Assembly (NCBI GenBank): GCA_016870155.1
Contig: VGCE01000007.1
Span: 35,745-99,744, forward strand
Length of the DNA: 64,000 nt
Reading direction: 5' to 3'
DNA from: Actinomycetota bacterium
GTDB lineage: Bacteria > Actinomycetota > Thermoleophilia > Miltoncostaeales > Miltoncostaeaceae
Both the position numbers and the translations under genes were made by a program. Positions 60,850 through 64,000 of this stretch are shown here, piece by piece. Position 1 is the first letter of the stretch. Every line of letters starts with the position of its first letter. Under the pieces are notes generated by a model. It made no database searches. It was not told the origin of the DNA and saw only the letters and a program-made list of their open reading frames with translations.

Positions 60850-61737
60850 ATGGCAACCACAGAGCAGACCGACACCTCAACGTCGACCAGCCGGTACCGC
60901 ATTCAGGCCGTCGAGCGCGTGGGCGCCATCCTCGAGGTGTTCACCACCGAGCAGCCGGAGCTCGGCGTCACCGAGATCGCCGAGCGCACGGGGCTGCACA
61001 AGAGCACCGCCCACCGCTTCCTGGTGAACCTCGAGGCCGTCGGGCTGCTCGAGCGCGACCCCCAGAACCAGCGGTACCGCCTGGGCCTGCGCATGTTCGA
61101 GATGGGCGGCATCGTGCTCGGGCAGATGAGCCTTTGGGATGAGGCCCTGCCGTACCTCGAGGGGCTCGTGACCGACTCGGGCGAGACCGGTCACCTCGCG
61201 GTGCTCGAGCGCGGCGAGGCCATCTACATCGAGAAGGTCGAGGCGCGGCGCGCCCTGCGTATCCCGTCGGCCATGGGCCGCGGATACCCGGCGCACGCCA
61301 CCAGCCTCGGAAAGGTCCTCCTCTCCGATCTCGGCGAGGATGAGGTGCGCGAGATCATGGACGCGCACGGGATGGCGTCGTACACCCGTACGACGACCAC
61401 CGACGTCGACCGCCTGCTGGCCGAACTCGCGGACATCCGCGAGCAGGGCTTCGCGGTGGACGACGAGGAGTACGACGAGGGCCTCCGCTGCGTCGGGGCC
61501 CCGATCCGCGATCACACCGGCCGCGTCGTCGCCGCTCTCGGCATCGGCGGGCCCGTGACCCGGGTCACCCCTGAGCGCGTGGATGAACTCGCGCGCCTCG
61601 TCATCAACGCCGCAGACGGACTCTCACGTCGCCTCGGCGCATCGCAGTCCGGTGCCTACACGCGTGCAGCACGGCGCGTGCGGGCCACCGCTGATTCCAC
61701 CCCGCGGCCGAGCGCCGCTGTCCGCGCGACCCGATGA
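60850..61737 (+). CDS. IclR-family transcriptional regulator
   Basis: 295 aa: winged helix (AVERVGAILEVFTTEQPELG to KSTAHRFLVNLEAVGLLERD) and IclR effector domain (SGETGHLAVLERGEAIYIEK, GRGYPAHATSLGKVLLSDL, AVDDEEYDEGLRCVGAPI). Probably regulates the divergent crotonase-cofG-cofH operon and/or the following aminotransferase. ATG at 60850. Divergent gap 60639-60849 (211 nt) should contain its operator; I see no strong palindrome. Confidence 0.92.
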   Translation: MATTEQTDTSTSTSRYRIQAVERVGAILEVFTTEQPELGVTEIAERTGLHKSTAHRFLVNLEAVGLLERDPQNQRYRLGLRMFEMGGIVLGQMSLWDEALPYLEGLVTDSGETGHLAVLERGEAIYIEKVEARRALRIPSAMGRGYPAHATSLGKVLLSDLGEDEVREIMDAHGMASYTRTTTTDVDRLLAELADIREQGFAVDDEEYDEGLRCVGAPIRDHTGRVVAALGIGGPVTRVTPERVDELARLVINAADGLSRRLGASQSGAYTRAARRVRATADSTPRPSAAVRATR

Positions 61738-61774
61738 CCGGGCGCGTCAGTGATCCGAAAGGAGCAGTACCCGA

Positions 61775-62971
61775 ATGAGCAGCGACGTGATGAAGGACAT
61801 CCGCGACGCGCTTTCGAGCCGCACCCAGCACTTCGTGCTGCCGAAGCAGTGGGCGTCGATGCGAAAGGCGGAGGCCCTCGAGAAGGAGACCGGCAAGCGG
61901 ATCCTCCACTTCGAGAAGGGTGACTTCCAGGGCGACGAGTTCTACCCGGCGCCGCACATCTACGAGGCCGCCGCCAAGGCCGTGCATGACGGCCACGTGC
62001 GCTACGTGCCGGGCCCGGGTCTTCCCGAGCTGCGCGACGCCATCGCCGAGGAGATGACCTCTCGTGGTCGTCCCACCAAGCGTGAGGAGGTGCTCGTGAC
62101 CATGGGCGCCAAGCACGCGCTCACGCAGTCGCTGCTGACCATCGTGGACCATGGCGACGAGGTGATCTTCCCGAACCCCGGCTACCCGCCTGATGAGTTC
62201 TGGATCACCTACGCCGGCGGCAAGGTGGTGTACGCGCCGCTCGTGGAGCCGGACTTCGCGTTTGACCTCGACTCGCTTCGCGCGCTCATCACGCCGAAGA
62301 CCAAGATGCTCATCATCAACACCCCGCAGCGCCCGAACGGCATGATCGTGCGCCAGCTGGATGAGATCGCGGAGATCTGCAAGGAGCACGGCATCGTCGT
62401 GCTCACCGACGAGATCTTCTCGCATATGGTCTACGAGCCCCAGGTGCACGAGTCGATCTCGTACGTGAAGGACTTCAAGGACCAGTCCATCGTGGTGGAC
62501 ACCTTCTCGAAGACCTACATCATGACCGGCTTCCGCATCGGCTGGTGCGTGGCCAACGCCGAGCTCATCACGGCGATGGACATCTTCCAGCAGAACTCGG
62601 TCACCAACGTGCCCGCGTTCGTGCAGCTCGCGGGCCTCGCGGCCATGACCGGTCCGCAGGAGCACGTGCTGCAGCAGACCGCTCGCCTGAAGGCCAAGCG
62701 CGACTTCGTCGTCGAGGCCTTCAACAAGATCGACGGCATCGAGTGCCTCACGCCCGACGGCTCGTTCTACGTCTTCCCCGACATCCGCGGCACGGGCATG
62801 ACCGCCCAGCAGTTCGCCGACTACCTGGTCGAGGATCACGGCGTGGGCGTGGTCGCCGGTAACGCCTTCGGTGACCGTGGCGAGGGCCACATCCGCTTCA
62901 CCTACGCGGCCCCCGACGAGATCCTCGCGGAGGGCACGGACCGCATCGCCAAGGCTGTCGAGGCGCTGTAG
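61775..62971 (+). CDS. Class I/II aminotransferase
   Basis: 398 aa PLP enzyme: VRYVPGPGLPELRDAIA, FPNPGYPPDEFW, PLP Lys in DTFSKTYIMTGFRIGW. The usual NPTG near the cofactor O3' is replaced: NTPQRPNG. Substrate unknown (aspartate/aromatic-like). ATG at 61775 after AAAGGAGC. Ends in a hairpin terminator. Confidence 0.9.
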   Translation: MSSDVMKDIRDALSSRTQHFVLPKQWASMRKAEALEKETGKRILHFEKGDFQGDEFYPAPHIYEAAAKAVHDGHVRYVPGPGLPELRDAIAEEMTSRGRPTKREEVLVTMGAKHALTQSLLTIVDHGDEVIFPNPGYPPDEFWITYAGGKVVYAPLVEPDFAFDLDSLRALITPKTKMLIINTPQRPNGMIVRQLDEIAEICKEHGIVVLTDEIFSHMVYEPQVHESISYVKDFKDQSIVVDTFSKTYIMTGFRIGWCVANAELITAMDIFQQNSVTNVPAFVQLAGLAAMTGPQEHVLQQTARLKAKRDFVVEAFNKIDGIECLTPDGSFYVFPDIRGTGMTAQQFADYLVEDHGVGVVAGNAFGDRGEGHIRFTYAAPDEILAEGTDRIAKAVEAL

Positions 62972-63000
62972 TTCCTGCCCACGCGCGGTGATGCAGTGCG

Positions 63001-63028
63001 AGAGGGCCCCGGGAATCCGGGGCCCTCT
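63001..63028 (+). terminator. Hairpin terminator
   Basis: Perfect 12-bp stem (AGAGGGCCCCGG) and a 4-nt loop, followed by TCGTTCG, 30 nt after the aminotransferase stop. Nothing else is seen in 62972-63161 except the MaoC ribosome site. Confidence 0.85.
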
Positions 63029-63161
63029 TCGTTCGCGGCGCCGGGCGGCCATGCCGTGCAGTGCGCTGAACTCCCGCCCGCCGGCGCGCGGGTCGGGTTA
63101 TGCTCCCCGCCGGCGTGCCGTCCGTCCGTGGGGCGCCGCAAACGATTTCCGAGGAGTTCCT

Positions 63162-63614
63162 GTGGCTGAGCGTCTTTTCTGGGAGGAGCTGGAGGCCGGC
63201 GACACCGCCGAGTCGCTGCGTCGTACCGTCACCGAGGCCGACGTCGTCAACTTCTGCGGCGTGTCCGGCGACTTCAACTGGTTCCACATCGATGACGTCG
63301 GTGCCCAAGACTCCGTGTTCGGCCAGCGCGTCGCGCACGGCATGCTGGTCACCTCCATCGCCACCGGCCTGCAGGTGGAGAAGATGGAGCCGAAGATCGC
63401 CACCGCCGCGTTCGTCGGGCTCGACTCGTGGCAGTTCCGCGCACCGGTCTTCATCGGCGACACCATCCGGGTGAAGCGCACCATCGGCGAGAAGGCCGAG
63501 AACGAGAAGAACCCGAAGGCCGGCTGGTGCAAGTACGAGATCGAGGTCCTCAACCAGGAGGACAAGGTCGTGCAGCGCGGCGTCTGGAACATGCTGATCC
63601 AGCGCAACGGCTAG
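63162..63614 (+). CDS. MaoC-like hydratase (hot-dog fold)
   Basis: 150 aa: the (R)-hydratase motif DFNWFHIDDV with Asp/His and RVAHGMLVTSI; FIGDTIRVKRTI and VLNQEDKVVQRGVWNMLI complete a hot-dog domain. Predicted to add water to a trans-2-enoyl-thioester. GTG at 63162 follows GAGGAG. No partner gene is adjacent. Confidence 0.9.
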   Translation: MAERLFWEELEAGDTAESLRRTVTEADVVNFCGVSGDFNWFHIDDVGAQDSVFGQRVAHGMLVTSIATGLQVEKMEPKIATAAFVGLDSWQFRAPVFIGDTIRVKRTIGEKAENEKNPKAGWCKYEIEVLNQEDKVVQRGVWNMLIQRNG

Positions 63615-63653
63615 GTATCGCATCGGGGTCGAATCCCCCGAATTGATCTGACT

Positions 63654-63679
63654 CAGGGGCGGCCTTCGGGGCGCCCCTG
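63654..63679 (+). terminator. Hairpin terminator
   Basis: 8-bp stem CAGGGGCG/CGCCCCTG with a 10-nt loop, 39 nt after the MaoC stop; short T run (GTTT). Confidence 0.7.
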
Positions 63680-63724
63680 ACGTTTCTGGCAGGGGTGGCA
63701 CCGGGGCGCGTCGAACCTGACAGC

Positions 63725-64000
63725 ATGGCCACCACCTCTTGTTCCCTGACCGTCGCCGAGGCCGCCGGGGCGCTGGGCGTATCCCAGCGCACCGTGTGGC
63801 GCTACCTGAGATCGGGCCGCCTGCACGGCGAGACGATCGGACCCGTCGGGCAGCAGCGCACCCTCATCGACGCCTCGGGCATCGAGGCGATCCAGTCGGG
63901 TCGTGGCGGGGAGGAGACCGCGGCGCTGCAGGCCGAGGTGGACCGCCTCTCGGACGAACTGGCGGCCCTCCGCGCGGAGCGCGACCAGCTGCGCACCGCG
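63725..64000 (+). CDS. Excisionase/MerR-like helix-turn-helix protein with coiled coil, partial
   Basis: 92 codons visible, cut by the window end. N-terminal HTH: LTVAEAAGALGVSQRTVWRY then LRSGRLHGETIGPVGQ (wing). Residues about 66-92 are heptad-rich (LQAEVDRLSDELAALRAERD). The first residues and a single DNA-binding domain suggest a regulator or a DNA-binding accessory protein; the C-terminal part is outside. The ATG is at 63725. Confidence 0.72.
   Translation, partial: MATTSCSLTVAEAAGALGVSQRTVWRYLRSGRLHGETIGPVGQQRTLIDASGIEAIQSGRGGEETAALQAEVDRLSDELAALRAERDQLRTA

Overview
The window is GC-rich (about 70 percent by eye) and gene-dense, with many GTG starts and 1-4 nt gene overlaps. It comes from an actinobacterium. 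The CysO-CysM-Mec cysteine route, a mycobacterial-type SerC, an Rv1284-like carbonic anhydrase, an sseA-sufE pair, FprA and a full set of F420 genes all point there. Split cofG/cofH, a short cofE and the absence of typical mycobacterial or streptomycete genes make a deep lineage such as Thermoleophilia plausible, but that is inference.

Layout. 1-2635 (minus): an operon of a zinc-ribbon protein, RarA, an unknown protein and a ThyX-like protein cut by the window edge. 2783-5634 (plus): a protein-thiocarboxylate cysteine operon (rhodanese-MoeB, CysO, CysM, JAMM protease Mec). 5631-8468 (minus): a beta-carbonic anhydrase, a broken SbtA bicarbonate transporter and a NYN-LOTUS RNA-binding protein. 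8700-18537: citrate synthase, SixA, CopC-CopD fusion, FabI, a phosphoesterase, UspA, an ICMT-like/methyltransferase divergent pair and an NlpC/P60 protein. 18647-31276: mostly envelope and secreted proteins, including a Vps62-like membrane protein, three pentapeptide-repeat proteins, lipoproteins, a duplicated-domain secreted protein, an acid phosphatase and a beta-propeller, ending in tRNA-Asp and tRNA-Val. 31301-41983: SDR, aquaporin, tRNA-Glu, cupredoxin, paired CrcB fluoride channels, an ABC binding protein, SufE-SseA, M15 peptidase, NhaA, nuclease and a GH15 enzyme. 42022-49217: degenerate MBL-fold protein, PIG-V-like mannosyltransferase, PPK2, SerC, an L,D-transpeptidase fusion and a DHA2 exporter. 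49322-51395: two tandem acetoacetate-decarboxylase-family proteins behind a 380-base leader and a strong terminator. 52680-59601: F420 biosynthesis (cofD-cofC-cofE-fprA, converging on crotonase-cofG-cofH). 60850-64000: IclR regulator, aminotransferase, MaoC hydratase and a partial MerR/excisionase-like HTH protein.

How genes work together. SerC (45.1 kb) makes O-phosphoserine, the acceptor expected for CysM at 4.2 kb; the MoeB-like enzyme and a rhodanese would load sulfur on CysO, whose GG-Ala-Ser tail must first be trimmed by Mec. The two F420 transcription units together encode FO synthesis, lactyl/PEP transfer and glutamylation, but not the FbiB reductase domain. FprA is inserted in that operon and could supply electrons.

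Most notable: a tRNA-Asp-abutting islet bounded by 49-nt direct repeats around a pentapeptide lipoprotein; GTGTCAGGCAC-type palindromes, one inside a coding sequence; two genes whose only sensible start is CTG inside a CTGA overlap; three convergent gene pairs sharing a CTAG; a new N-terminal domain on CofH; a lysine-rich tail on a crotonase translationally linked to cofG; and a decayed SbtA beside its carbonic anhydrase.
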